Positions 28,105-36,528 of a stretch of 64,000 nucleotides of DNA are shown here, piece after piece. A program made the translations under genes and the position numbers. Positions within the stretch are counted from its first letter, which is position 1; each line of letters starts with the position of its first letter. Below the pieces are notes generated by a model. It was not told the DNA's origin and did not search any database. It saw only the letters and a list, made by a program, of their open reading frames with translations. Source of the stretch: Erysipelotrichia bacterium (GTDB lineage: Bacteria; Bacillota_I; Bacilli_A; Erysipelotrichales; Erysipelotrichaceae); NCBI GenBank assembly GCA_012520255.1, contig JAAYOQ010000010.1, positions 101,980 through 165,979 on the forward strand, given 5' to 3'.

Positions 28105-30174
28105 TTACATCTCCGTTATTCTATATTTCTCACTATGTTCTTTCATTACTGCATACATTCTCTCTTCAAGTTCTAAAGAAATATCTTTTTCATTTCTAAT
28201 TTCTTCGACAATTTCCGGATAAGAAGAATGCATTTCTAAAAGTAGTGATTGTTCATAATACTTGACCATTCTCAAAGGAATTTGATCAATCAAACCTTTT
28301 TGGTTAGCAAACAAAATCATCACCATATCTTCCATTGCCACAGGAGAATATTGTGGTTGTTTTAAAAGTTCTGTTAAATGCTGACCTCGATTGATTGTCT
28401 GTTTGGTTGCTACATCTAAATCTGTACCAAACTGCGCAAAATCTAACACTTCACGATATTGGGCTAAATCCAATTTTAATGAAGAAGAAACTTTCTTCAT
28501 TGCTTGAGTTTGAGCTGAACTACCAACACGTGAAACCGATAAACCAGAATCTACTGCTGGTCTGATACCACTATTAAATAATTCTGTCTGTAAGAAAATC
28601 TGGCCGTCGGTAATTGAAATTACATTAGTTGGAATGTAGGCTGAAATATCACCAGCTTGTGTTTCAACAATTGGTAAAGCCGTTGAAGAACCACCACCTA
28701 AATCTGCCGACAACTTTCCACTTCTCTCTAACAATCTTGAATGCAAATAGAAAACATCGCCTGGATAAGCTTCTCTTCCTGGAGGACGTTTTAGCAGTAA
28801 AGAAAGCGTACGATAAGCAACCGCATGTTTACTTAAGTCATCGTAAACAATTAATACATCCTGCCCCTGATTCATCCAATATTCACTGATTGAACAACCG
28901 GAATAAGGTGCAATATATTGAAGTGCTGCCGGTTCACTTGCTCCAGCAACAACTACCGTTGTATAAGCCATAGCTCCATTTTGTTTTAATTTTTCAACTA
29001 TTTGAGCTACAGTTGAATTCTTTTGCCCGATTGCGACATAAATGCATTTAACATTTTTACCTTGCTGATTCAAGATAGCATCAATCGCAATAGCTGTTTT
29101 TCCTGTTTGTCTATCCCCTATGATTAACTCACGCTGTCCTTTACCAATTGGAATCATTGAGTCAATAATCTTAAGTCCTGTTTCTAATGGCTGGTGTACT
29201 GATTGGCGTTCAATTACACCAGGAGCAGTTTTTTCAATTGGAGCATATTCATAAGTTTTAATTACTCCTTTTCCATCTATTGGATTACCAAGAGCATCAA
29301 CTACTCTACCTAACAAAGCATCACCAACAGGTACCTCAACAACTCTGCCGGTAGCCACTACCTGACTTCCCTCAACAACATTTCCAGCATCAGATAATAA
29401 TACCGCTCCAACATTGTCCTCTTCTAAATTCATCACCATCGCAACACTGTCACCAATTGATAACAGTTCTTCTGACATTGCTTCAAAGACACCGCTTATA
29501 TTTACAATCCCATCGGCTACTGATGTGACGTAACCTATGGTAGCTGAAGTCTGGACATTGACTCTTTGTTTTTCAAAAGTGTCAATCTGTTGTTTAATCG
29601 ATTGACTCATTTCTCTTGTCGAAGCTTCAAAGTCTTCATCCTTTGCCAACAACGAAGATTTCAGGTCCTTTAATTTTGAACGGTAAGAACCATCCCAGAC
29701 ATTATTATTAATAACAATCTTAAAACCACCAATAAGTGATTCATCAAGTTTATTTTCTAAAACCACTTTTTGTTCTAATTCATTTCCAATCGCAACCTCT
29801 AATTTTTCGATATGTTCTTTTTCAAGAGGTCTGACTGAATACACTACACCAAAACCGATACCCTTGATGCGATAGTAATACGCCAAAAAATCCTGAATCA
29901 ATAATAACTCAGTATGCTTTTGGTTGATGGCGTTATTCATAATAAAGAACGTTGTTAATACATCATTATCCAATGTGTTATTGAATGCCTTTTGAAGTCT
30001 GTCTTTTTTATCACTTGTAGAAATGGTCGTTGAATCAATATATGCTGCCAGTTCACTGTCTAAATTTAACCTTTCATTAACTTGATTAAGAGTATCAAAA
30101 TATACATCTAACTTATCGTCCTGTAAAGCTAAATTATGCAGATCATGAGCATATCTTCTTGTAGTTATACTCAT
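28105..30174 (-). CDS. atpHA: fused ATP synthase delta-alpha subunit
   Basis: One uninterrupted 689-codon frame encodes both subunits. Residues 1-177 are a complete delta subunit (helical N-domain, then the [16 protein letters not shown] motif and [11 protein letters not shown] end). Residues 178-188 are a short acidic linker. Residues 189-689 are a full-length alpha subunit starting [14 protein letters not shown], with Walker A GDRQTGKT (353-360). Met189 (ATG at 29610) has only a weak AGAGAA two bases upstream. It overlaps atpF by 4 bases (ATGA) and precedes atpG. F1 needs three alpha but one delta, so separate alpha chains must arise somehow, or the stalk is unusual. A missed stop codon from sequencing error is the main alternative. 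Confidence 0.93.
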   Translation of the reverse strand: MSITTRRYAHDLHNLALQDDKLDVYFDTLNQVNERLNLDSELAAYIDSTTISTSDKKDRLQKAFNNTLDNDVLTTFFIMNNAINQKHTELLLIQDFLAYYYRIKGIGFGVVYSVRPLEKEHIEKLEVAIGNELEQKVVLENKLDESLIGGFKIVINNNVWDGSYRSKLKDLKSSLLAKDEDFEASTREMSQSIKQQIDTFEKQRVNVQTSATIGYVTSVADGIVNISGVFEAMSEELLSIGDSVAMVMNLEEDNVGAVLLSDAGNVVEGSQVVATGRVVEVPVGDALLGRVVDALGNPIDGKGVIKTYEYAPIEKTAPGVIERQSVHQPLETGLKIIDSMIPIGKGQRELIIGDRQTGKTAIAIDAILNQQGKNVKCIYVAIGQKNSTVAQIVEKLKQNGAMAYTTVVVAGASEPAALQYIAPYSGCSISEYWMNQGQDVLIVYDDLSKHAVAYRTLSLLLKRPPGREAYPGDVFYLHSRLLERSGKLSADLGGGSSTALPIVETQAGDISAYIPTNVISITDGQIFLQTELFNSGIRPAVDSGLSVSRVGSSAQTQAMKKVSSSLKLDLAQYREVLDFAQFGTDLDVATKQTINRGQHLTELLKQPQYSPVAMEDMVMILFANQKGLIDQIPLRMVKYYEQSLLLEMHSSYPEIVEEIRNEKDISLELEERMYAVMKEHSEKYRITEM

Positions 30175-30680
30175 TTTGCAGTTACTTCGTCAATGAAGCT
30201 TTCGATACTGTCAATATCTGATTGACTATCTAATTTTTGTTGCAGCATCTTTTCTGCTGCAGTAATTGCTACATTAACAATCTCCTGATGCATATCTTCT
30301 AACATTTTGTTTTTCTGTAAAGTGATATTATATTGAGCTTCTTCAACTAACTGTTGTGATTTTTGTTTTCCTTCTTCTACTAAATTGTTTTTTAATCTTA
30401 AGCCTTCCTCTTGGGCTTTTCTAATTGTTTCTTGAGCTTGAAGCTTTGCATCTTCAATGTAAGCATTAGCTTTTTCATTTAACATCTCAGTTTCTTCTTT
30501 TAATTCATCCGCATTTGTCAACCTCGATTGTTCGTATTCTGATCTTTTATCCAGAATTCTTTTAACCGGTTTCCAGGCCAATAGATACATTAAGGTAAAC
30601 AAAATAGCTGTCGAAGCTAATTGAGTTACAACAGTCAAGATATTTGGCATTAACAACTCCAAAATATCAGGTATATTCAT
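30171..30680 (-). CDS. atpF: F-type ATP synthase subunit b
   Basis: Subunit b forms the peripheral stalk linking the membrane a subunit to delta. The 169-residue protein has one N-terminal membrane helix (about residues 10-33), ending in the conserved [12 protein letters not shown] long charged coiled coil follows, rich in Glu, Lys, Ala and Gln, to the C-terminus. It ends in TGA within the ATGA that starts the delta-alpha gene, so b and delta are translated in tandem, as expected for binding partners. Confidence 0.95.
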   Translation of the reverse strand: MNIPDILELLMPNILTVVTQLASTAILFTLMYLLAWKPVKRILDKRSEYEQSRLTNADELKEETEMLNEKANAYIEDAKLQAQETIRKAQEEGLRLKNNLVEEGKQKSQQLVEEAQYNITLQKNKMLEDMHQEIVNVAITAAEKMLQQKLDSQSDIDSIESFIDEVTAK

Positions 30681-30683
30681 AAA

Positions 30684-30914
30684 CTACGCTCCTAAAATGA
30701 AGATGATTAAAAACGCTATCAATAAGCCATAAATAGCTGAAGTTTCGGCAATAGCTGCACCAATGATTGCCATCCCCTGAATTTTCCCTGATGCATCTGG
30801 GTTTTTCCCAATTGCTTCTACTGCTGCAATTGCGACTTTTGCCTCATAGACACCTACGATAGCTCCACCCGCTACTGCTAACGCTGCTGCTAAAGCGATA
30901 ATTCCTGTTTCCAT
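30684..30914 (-). CDS. atpE: F-type ATP synthase subunit c, two-carboxylate type
   Basis: The 76-residue hairpin forms the rotor ring. Helix 2 has the ion-binding Glu at residue 57 in AETSAIYG. Helix 1 has a second Glu at residue 24, at the position (33 residues before) where sodium-type rings carry Gln32 and where Fusobacterium nucleatum carries Glu32. The loop is KNPDA. Thr58, Ser59 and Tyr62 follow the binding Glu, as in sodium-binding c subunits. This suggests sodium coupling, but proton use is not excluded. Confidence 0.95.
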   Translation of the reverse strand: METGIIALAAALAVAGGAIVGVYEAKVAIAAVEAIGKNPDASGKIQGMAIIGAAIAETSAIYGLLIAFLIIFILGA

Positions 30915-30926
30915 TTTTCATTCCTC

Positions 30927-31610
30927 CTAGTAATCTTTTGGTAACTCTTTTCCAATAAAAGAAAGTGTAAGTGTAATAAATATATATGCCTGCATTGCTC
31001 CCGAAAATAAATCAAAATAGAAATGCAGCACTGGAGTAACTATCACTCCTATAACATTGAACCCCGCAAAAAGTGGAATCATTGCTGATACTTTTTCAAA
31101 CAATTGATAGATGACTCCCATTAGAACTGTTCCAGCTATAATGTTTCCAAACAAACGTAACGATAACGATAATAATGTCGATGCCTTACTGATTACGTTC
31201 ATTATGACAAACGGAGCCATTGGTTCAGCTAAACTTTTCATATACTTTTTAAATCCGTTAGATTTAATCGCATAATACTCAATCAGCACACAAGTAATTG
31301 CTGCTAATGATAAAGTAACGCTGTAGTTTGATGTTGGGGATTCAAACGAAAATAGTCCAGCAATATTAGACAGAAAAATATAAAGTGCAACTGTCATGAT
31401 ATATGGTGTCAAAAACTTAGCTGCTTTATCGTCTGTTTTTTCCTTTACCATCTTATCAACCGTTTCCGCCGCCATCATAACTACCAGTACAACTCCAGTA
31501 GGCTTTGATAATGGATCAAATTTGACAAGCTTTCTATTAATTAATATTAATATTACTGCAATAATGATTACTATTGCGATAATATAGAATACTGTTGGTT
31601 GTACTTCCAT
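30927..31610 (-). CDS. atpB: F-type ATP synthase subunit a
   Basis: Subunit a forms the ion half-channels beside the c ring. The 227-residue membrane protein has about six helices. The essential arginine is in SLSLRLFGNIIAG near residue 152, and the C-terminal helix carries the QAYIFITLTLSFIG motif. At 227 residues it is at the short end of the family, which is common in Firmicutes. It lies between the AtpI-like gene and atpE. Confidence 0.95.
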   Translation of the reverse strand: MEVQPTVFYIIAIVIIIAVILILINRKLVKFDPLSKPTGVVLVVMMAAETVDKMVKEKTDDKAAKFLTPYIMTVALYIFLSNIAGLFSFESPTSNYSVTLSLAAITCVLIEYYAIKSNGFKKYMKSLAEPMAPFVIMNVISKASTLLSLSLRLFGNIIAGTVLMGVIYQLFEKVSAMIPLFAGFNVIGVIVTPVLHFYFDLFSGAMQAYIFITLTLSFIGKELPKDY

Positions 31611-31611
31611 C

Positions 31612-31956
31612 TTACTTTCCTTCCTTTCTGCTTATAGTTAAAACCAATAAACTTATCTTAAAAATCATTAATCCAAAAAAAACTCCGAAAATATTTACTT
31701 TTTCTGGAATCAACATGGCAATTAACATCGATATAATGATTATTGATAAGCGAATTAATTTTGATATCATCATTTTTGTTGAACTTTGCTGCCGGTTAAT
31801 TGTTTCATCCATATAAATAGTTAATAAATGAATATATGTCAACGAAGCAAGACACCCAAGTATCAAACCCTCACTTATTGCTTTGTTGATAAAAGAGAAA
31901 ATTATTGAAACTGTAATTGTAACTAAGACAGAAAGCCCTTTTACTTTTTTATCCAT
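31612..31956 (-). CDS. atpI: AtpI-like ATP synthase assembly protein
   Basis: The 114-residue protein has four hydrophobic helices and precedes atpB by one base, the usual place of atpI. AtpI assists c-ring assembly and may handle magnesium. Sequence conservation in this family is low, so the call rests mainly on size, topology and position. It is the first gene of the operon; no clean promoter was found in the 170 bases upstream. Confidence 0.75.
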   Translation of the reverse strand: MDKKVKGLSVLVTITVSIIFSFINKAISEGLILGCLASLTYIHLLTIYMDETINRQQSSTKMMISKLIRLSIIIISMLIAMLIPEKVNIFGVFFGLMIFKISLLVLTISRKEGK

Positions 31957-32126
31957 TAAAGTAATTTGATGACGAAAAAGTAATTTAATATATTAACCTT
32001 CTGTCGATAATATGAATTATTCTCTACCATTTTCGTCAACCCCTTTTTAAAAATCGATATTAATCCTTATATATCATACCATAAGCCTTTTTTCTTTTCT
32101 ATATTAATTTATTTACAACTCACCCA

Positions 32127-33311
32127 CTAAAGATAAGGAAAATGTTTGATTATTTCTTCTTTAAATTCTGTTAAAGAATGCTGATAAACACCATCTAAAA
32201 GAATTACGTCCATCTCTAAAGCTCTTTGAACCACAGGTTCCAAAGCCTTGCTTGATGACACTAAAACCGCTTTGGCATATTTGCCACCATATTGTTGAGC
32301 CATTACTTTTATTTCATATAAAAACTCTTTTGTTGGTTGTGTGTTCTTACAACTGACAAAAATTGGTGTATGATTATAAATCATTACCACATCTATTTCA
32401 TTTCTTGGATCAGCAGGTATATTGGTTATTATTCCATTTAAATCGATTAATACGCTAGATTGACAATCCTTAAAATTACAACATTCATATGCTGCTAAGC
32501 AAGTGTACATTTCTAGAGCTGAACCTGATTTTTCATATAATTCTCTAGTTTTTACACCGGAACTCATTTCATAAATACAATGTCTTTTGCCGTTAATTGT
32601 GGTGTATTGCCAATCTGAAACAATCTTTAATCTGGTAAATCTATCCATAACCCTGCCTACAGTTTTTTCATCACCCTGCTTACTACATTTGCGTTGATAA
32701 ATAATTTTGCCATCATCTTCAAAATACATGCTCGGCATTGAGCAAAATTTATTCCATTCATATGGAATGTTTTTTACCGCATTCCATACTCTCAAAATTT
32801 CGTTTCTCAATTCATTATTTAAATAGTTGTATTTTATGCCATTAGAAATGGAAATAACTTTCCCGCCATTCATCGCAATAATCTCTTCAATGGTTGCAGC
32901 AGCACTTTGTTTTCTAACATAGACATCCTCATTGTTATTATAAATTAAAGTATCTGTTTTAACGTCGTATTGGTGAACCATAGTTTTATAATTTCGATAT
33001 TTCCCAATAATGTATCCAGTAGCTACCGAGAACAATTCTGAACCTCCAGTTACATCAAAATCATATAAATCATCTCTATTCATGACTTCTATAATTTGTC
33101 TGGCTATTAAAGCCACTGAATTTTCATCAATTTTGATGAACTTAGCCTCCAAATCAAAATTATCTTTGATAAACTCAGTTAAGTGTTCTTTTTTGCGAGG
33201 ATGAGGATTTTCAAAGTGAAAGAAATACACACCATCATAATCCCTATGAAATAAGGAAATTAAATTTTCCAGATAATCCTTATCATAAAATTCCATTAAA
33301 TATGTTTTCAT
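32127..33311 (-). CDS. Card1/Can2-like CARF-nuclease (DUF1887)
   Basis: The 394-residue protein has an N-terminal CARF-like Rossmann domain (about 1-150), with the ligand-loop motif FDVTGGSELFS at residues 85-95. A linker with a winged-helix look follows. The C-terminal PD-(D/E)xK-type nuclease fold (about 260-375) has E267, D307 in NEIDVV, and a third strand ending SCK (320-322). Card1 and Can2 are activated by cyclic oligoadenylate from type III CRISPR complexes and cut DNA and RNA. The usual E-x-K is S-x-K here, so activity is uncertain. No cas gene or repeat array is in the window. It sits between upp and the ATP synthase operon with an AAAGGAT start site. Confidence 0.82.
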   Translation of the reverse strand: MKTYLMEFYDKDYLENLISLFHRDYDGVYFFHFENPHPRKKEHLTEFIKDNFDLEAKFIKIDENSVALIARQIIEVMNRDDLYDFDVTGGSELFSVATGYIIGKYRNYKTMVHQYDVKTDTLIYNNNEDVYVRKQSAAATIEEIIAMNGGKVISISNGIKYNYLNNELRNEILRVWNAVKNIPYEWNKFCSMPSMYFEDDGKIIYQRKCSKQGDEKTVGRVMDRFTRLKIVSDWQYTTINGKRHCIYEMSSGVKTRELYEKSGSALEMYTCLAAYECCNFKDCQSSVLIDLNGIITNIPADPRNEIDVVMIYNHTPIFVSCKNTQPTKEFLYEIKVMAQQYGGKYAKAVLVSSSKALEPVVQRALEMDVILLDGVYQHSLTEFKEEIIKHFPYL

Positions 33312-33371
33312 GTGTATCCTTTACTCCTTACTATATATTCTATCTTTATTCTTATTTCATTTCAACAAAGA

Positions 33372-33403
33372 CAAAAAGCGGTAATTACAATCTTGTAATT
33401 ACC
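33372..33403 (-). terminator. terminator of upp
   Basis: A perfect 10-bp stem (33380-33389 with 33394-33403) and a 4-base loop; the minus strand then reads GC followed by TTTTT. Confidence 0.8.
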
Positions 33404-33414
33404 ACCCTTAATGC

Positions 33415-34035
33415 TTATTTAGTACCGAATATTCTATCTCCTGCATCACCTAAACCAGGAACAATGTAGCCTATTTCATTTAATCTTTCATCTTTAGATG
33501 CCAAATAGATATGGACATCTGGATGAGCTTTTTCTACCGCATCTATTCCTTCCTGAACACCAACCAGACATACAAGTCTGATATCTTTTGCACCAGCTTG
33601 TTTAACACGGTCAATTGCTGCTACTGCACTGCCTCCCGTTGCCAACATTGGATCAACTATCATCACCATGCTATTAGCGATGTTTGATGGAAACTTAGCA
33701 TAATAAAAATGAGGTTCTAATGTTTCTTCATCTCTGTATAAACCGACATGACCTACTTTTGCTGTTGGAACTAATTGCTGAATACCATGAACCATTCCTA
33801 AACCAGCTCTTAAAATTGGAACCAGCACAATATCTTTATCTAGTTTTGCACCCATCGTTTTTCCCATAGGCGTATTAATTTCGACCTCTCTTATAGGGAA
33901 ATCTTTAGTGATTTCATATGTCATTAAACCACCAATTTCATCAAGGTTTTCTCTAAAATCTTTTGTCCCTGTTTCCACACTTCTCATTAATGTTAATTTA
34001 TGTTTGATTACCGGATGATCTATTACATGCAACAT
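33415..34035 (-). CDS. upp: uracil phosphoribosyltransferase
   Basis: Upp makes UMP from uracil and PRPP. The PRPP-binding segment [14 protein letters not shown] lies near residue 122. The C-terminal uracil site includes [12 protein letters not shown], the family signature. I chose the ATG at 34035, which has AAAGGAGG 8 bases upstream; an upstream in-frame start would precede that box. The product is 206 residues, as expected. It lies 32 bases after tsaC and has its own strong ribosome binding site and terminator. Confidence 0.97.
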   Translation of the reverse strand: MLHVIDHPVIKHKLTLMRSVETGTKDFRENLDEIGGLMTYEITKDFPIREVEINTPMGKTMGAKLDKDIVLVPILRAGLGMVHGIQQLVPTAKVGHVGLYRDEETLEPHFYYAKFPSNIANSMVMIVDPMLATGGSAVAAIDRVKQAGAKDIRLVCLVGVQEGIDAVEKAHPDVHIYLASKDERLNEIGYIVPGLGDAGDRIFGTK

Positions 34036-34067
34036 CTTTGTTTCCTCCTTTAATGTAATATTTATTT

Positions 34068-34673
34068 TTAACACGCTAAAGCGTTGTTAATGTCTTCTTT
34101 TGTGATATCTCCCTCTCTTATAAAGATTAACTCTTCTTTTGTACAATCAATTATTGTACTTGATATTCCTGATTTTGCCTTTCCTTCAACAATTAAATCG
34201 ATCTTTCCATTTAACTGGTTTAATACTTCGTCATGGCTGTTAGTAGTTGGTTTACCTGAGATATTAGCACTAGTTACAAACATTGGTCCGACTTCTTTTA
34301 ACAGTTTTAACACAAACTCATCATCGGGGATTCTAATGGCGACAGTATCAAAATCATTAACCATTTCATCTTTAATAGTATCCTTCTTTTTTAGAACTAG
34401 CGTTAATGCTCCAGGAGTAAATTTTTCTACAAGTCTTTTTTCTCTTTCATTTAAAAAAGCCACCCTATGCATTTGTGAAATATCATAAACCATTAAAGGA
34501 AATGGTTTTTTTTCATCCCTGCCCTTGGCGACTTTCATTTTATTTAAAGCTTCTAGATTATCAAAACAGACACCGATACCAAAAACAGTATCGGTAGCAA
34601 AAGCAACTACCTCACCCTTCTTTAAGGAGTTGACTATTTTTTTAAAACATCCTGGTTTAATTACTTTTGTCAT
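34068..34673 (-). CDS. tsaC: threonylcarbamoyl-AMP synthase (YrdC/Sua5 domain)
   Basis: The enzyme makes threonylcarbamoyl-AMP from threonine, bicarbonate and ATP, the first step to t6A37 in ANN-decoding tRNAs. The 201-residue protein is a single YrdC domain: [10 protein letters not shown] near residue 25, [13 protein letters not shown] near 49, TPGALTLVL near 87, and [12 protein letters not shown] near 131. The Sua5 C-terminal domain is absent. The ATG at 34673 follows GGAGAAA. It is followed by upp. Confidence 0.92.
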   Translation of the reverse strand: MTKVIKPGCFKKIVNSLKKGEVVAFATDTVFGIGVCFDNLEALNKMKVAKGRDEKKPFPLMVYDISQMHRVAFLNEREKRLVEKFTPGALTLVLKKKDTIKDEMVNDFDTVAIRIPDDEFVLKLLKEVGPMFVTSANISGKPTTNSHDEVLNQLNGKIDLIVEGKAKSGISSTIIDCTKEELIFIREGDITKEDINNALAC

Positions 34674-34742
34674 TTTGTTTCTCCAAACCCTGTTATATTC
34701 TATCATAATTAAATCTATTATGAGCACTTTTTATACTGATTT

Positions 34743-35987
34743 TTAAATATTAATTCCGATTTTTTCAAACAATGCTTTTGTATTAAGTTGTTTTCTGTTT
34801 GTTTGATAATTTCCGTTTAAAAATTCCAGAGCATATCCAATATGGCAACATACTCCTTGATATAAAACATCCTCATCAACGTCAAATTTATGATTATGTG
34901 TTTGGGCAGTTATTCCCTTTTTGGCATTAGAAGTAATCAGATTGACATATAATCCATCTGATTTCATTTGTAGATAAGCAAACGATTCAGACCCCATCTT
35001 TGGTTGACCTTCATCAATATTGAATCCTAGCTTACTAAAAGCATTTCTACCAATTTCACAACATAACTCATCATTTATTACTGGATAGGTATTTATTTTG
35101 AAATGTTCAGTAAAAGTACAGTCATATTTTTCACTTTTTTCTTGTAAAATCTTTTTAAATTCTGAAACAAAATAATCTGCCACTTCTTCTTTAAAGAAAC
35201 GGATTGAGCCTTCAAACTTCAAGGTATTAGCAATAATATTACATTTGCTGCCACAATCTACTACACAAGTTGAATAAGAAAACAGTTCCTTTTTGTCTAT
35301 CTCAATATCCCTTAAAGCTGAAACAACATCCACAAAAACATCAATTGGATTATTACATAAATCAGGTCTCGAACCATGTCCTCCTTTACCATGAATTGTG
35401 ATATCAAATACTATCATTCCAGCATAATATTCTCCTGTGCGAACAATTATATTTCCTAACTCTTGCTCAACAATAGAGCCTACATGAATACCGAAACAGT
35501 TATCATATTCAACGTTATTTTCTTCAAAATACTTCAAGCAATAGTAAATATTTTCCCCAGATTCTTCTCCTCTTTCAAAAAATCCAAATATTTTACCAGA
35601 AAATTTATCTTTATGCTGATTTAAAATTTGTAAAGCAACTAACAGCATTGCCGTATGACAGTCATGACCACACATATGGGCAACACCTTTATTCTCACTG
35701 ATACAAGGTTTCTTAATTCCACTATCATTAAACTGACATTCTTCAATTGGTAAAGCATCAATATCGGCCCTTAATAACACTGTCTTTCCAATTTTTCCAG
35801 AATCGATTGTAACCAATATCCCACCATTTTCAATTTCAACATATTCTACACTATACTTTTCTAACTCCTGTTTAATGAATTTTAAAGTTTCATATTCTTT
35901 TCCCGTAAGTTCTGGATACCTATGAAAGTGACGACGATATTTTATTAATCTTTCTTCATTTTCTTTTGCCAGTTTAATGATATTCAT
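34743..35987 (-). CDS. M20 family amidohydrolase/peptidase
   Basis: The 414-residue protein has the M20D layout of hippurate and N-acyl-amino-acid amidohydrolases. It begins with RRHFHRYPELTGKEYET near residue 18. The metal residues are in RADIDALPIEE (73-83) and MCGHDCHTAM near 108. The GEESGE motif follows, and GSRPDLCNNPIDV lies in the dimerisation lid. The substrate cannot be assigned. The gene is not obviously in an operon with its neighbours. Confidence 0.88.
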   Translation of the reverse strand: MNIIKLAKENEERLIKYRRHFHRYPELTGKEYETLKFIKQELEKYSVEYVEIENGGILVTIDSGKIGKTVLLRADIDALPIEECQFNDSGIKKPCISENKGVAHMCGHDCHTAMLLVALQILNQHKDKFSGKIFGFFERGEESGENIYYCLKYFEENNVEYDNCFGIHVGSIVEQELGNIIVRTGEYYAGMIVFDITIHGKGGHGSRPDLCNNPIDVFVDVVSALRDIEIDKKELFSYSTCVVDCGSKCNIIANTLKFEGSIRFFKEEVADYFVSEFKKILQEKSEKYDCTFTEHFKINTYPVINDELCCEIGRNAFSKLGFNIDEGQPKMGSESFAYLQMKSDGLYVNLITSNAKKGITAQTHNHKFDVDEDVLYQGVCCHIGYALEFLNGNYQTNRKQLNTKALFEKIGINI

Positions 35988-36040
35988 ATTTCTACCTCAA
36001 TTCCTTTATTGAAATTATAGACTTTACCGGATGCTTTGAC

Positions 36041-36069
36041 AAATAAAAAGCAGTGCTTCAGCACTACTT
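36041..36069 (-). terminator. terminator of metG-rlmH
   Basis: A stem of 6 plus 3 bp (36048-36057 with 36060-36069, one mismatch) overlaps the rlmH stop codon and is followed by a T-rich run on the minus strand. Confidence 0.75.
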
Positions 36070-36528
36070 ATGATAAATTTCATTGTTTAATATTTTATAG
36101 CTGCGATATATTTGTTCAAGAATAAGAAGTCTGGCAATATTATGGGGAAAGGTCAATTCAGATATTTTAAGTCTGAAGTCAGCTCTTTCTCTAACGCTAT
36201 CACTTACTCCTAGTGATCCTCCAATAATAAAAGTAATATTCGAACTTTGATAAGTATTTATCTGCTCGATTTTTTTAGCTAACTCCTCACTATTTAAAGA
36301 CTGGCCTTGTAAATCCAGCAAGATGACATAGCTGTCTTTTTTTATTTGTTTAATTATTCTTTGGCCTTCGAGTTCTTTAACTTTCTGTTCTTCTAATTTA
36401 TCATTAGGTTTGTCAGCAACTTCTATTACTTCAATTTTTGAATAATTAGAAATTCTTTTTCTATATTCATTAATTAGTGTTGTTAGAGCTTTTTCCTTAA
36501 TTTTTCCTACCGCAACAATTCTAATCAT
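36064..36528 (-). CDS. rlmH: 23S rRNA (pseudouridine1915-N3)-methyltransferase
   Basis: RlmH methylates pseudouridine 1915 in helix 69 of 23S rRNA on the assembled ribosome. The 154-residue SPOUT-fold protein has LLDLQGQSLNSEE, the knot segment FIIGGSLGVSDSV near residue 100, and FPHNIARLLILEQIYRSYKI-type C-terminal sequence. Its ATG overlaps the metG TGA stop (ATGA), so it is translationally coupled to methionyl-tRNA synthetase. It ends at a terminator. Confidence 0.96.
   Translation of the reverse strand: MIRIVAVGKIKEKALTTLINEYRKRISNYSKIEVIEVADKPNDKLEEQKVKELEGQRIIKQIKKDSYVILLDLQGQSLNSEELAKKIEQINTYQSSNITFIIGGSLGVSDSVRERADFRLKISELTFPHNIARLLILEQIYRSYKILNNEIYHK

Noticed and set aside
32127..33311. 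Evidence for a type III CRISPR locus around the CARF protein
   Set aside because: No direct-repeat array, cas10-like or csm/cmr-like gene occurs anywhere in the window; the neighbours are upp and the ATP synthase operon.
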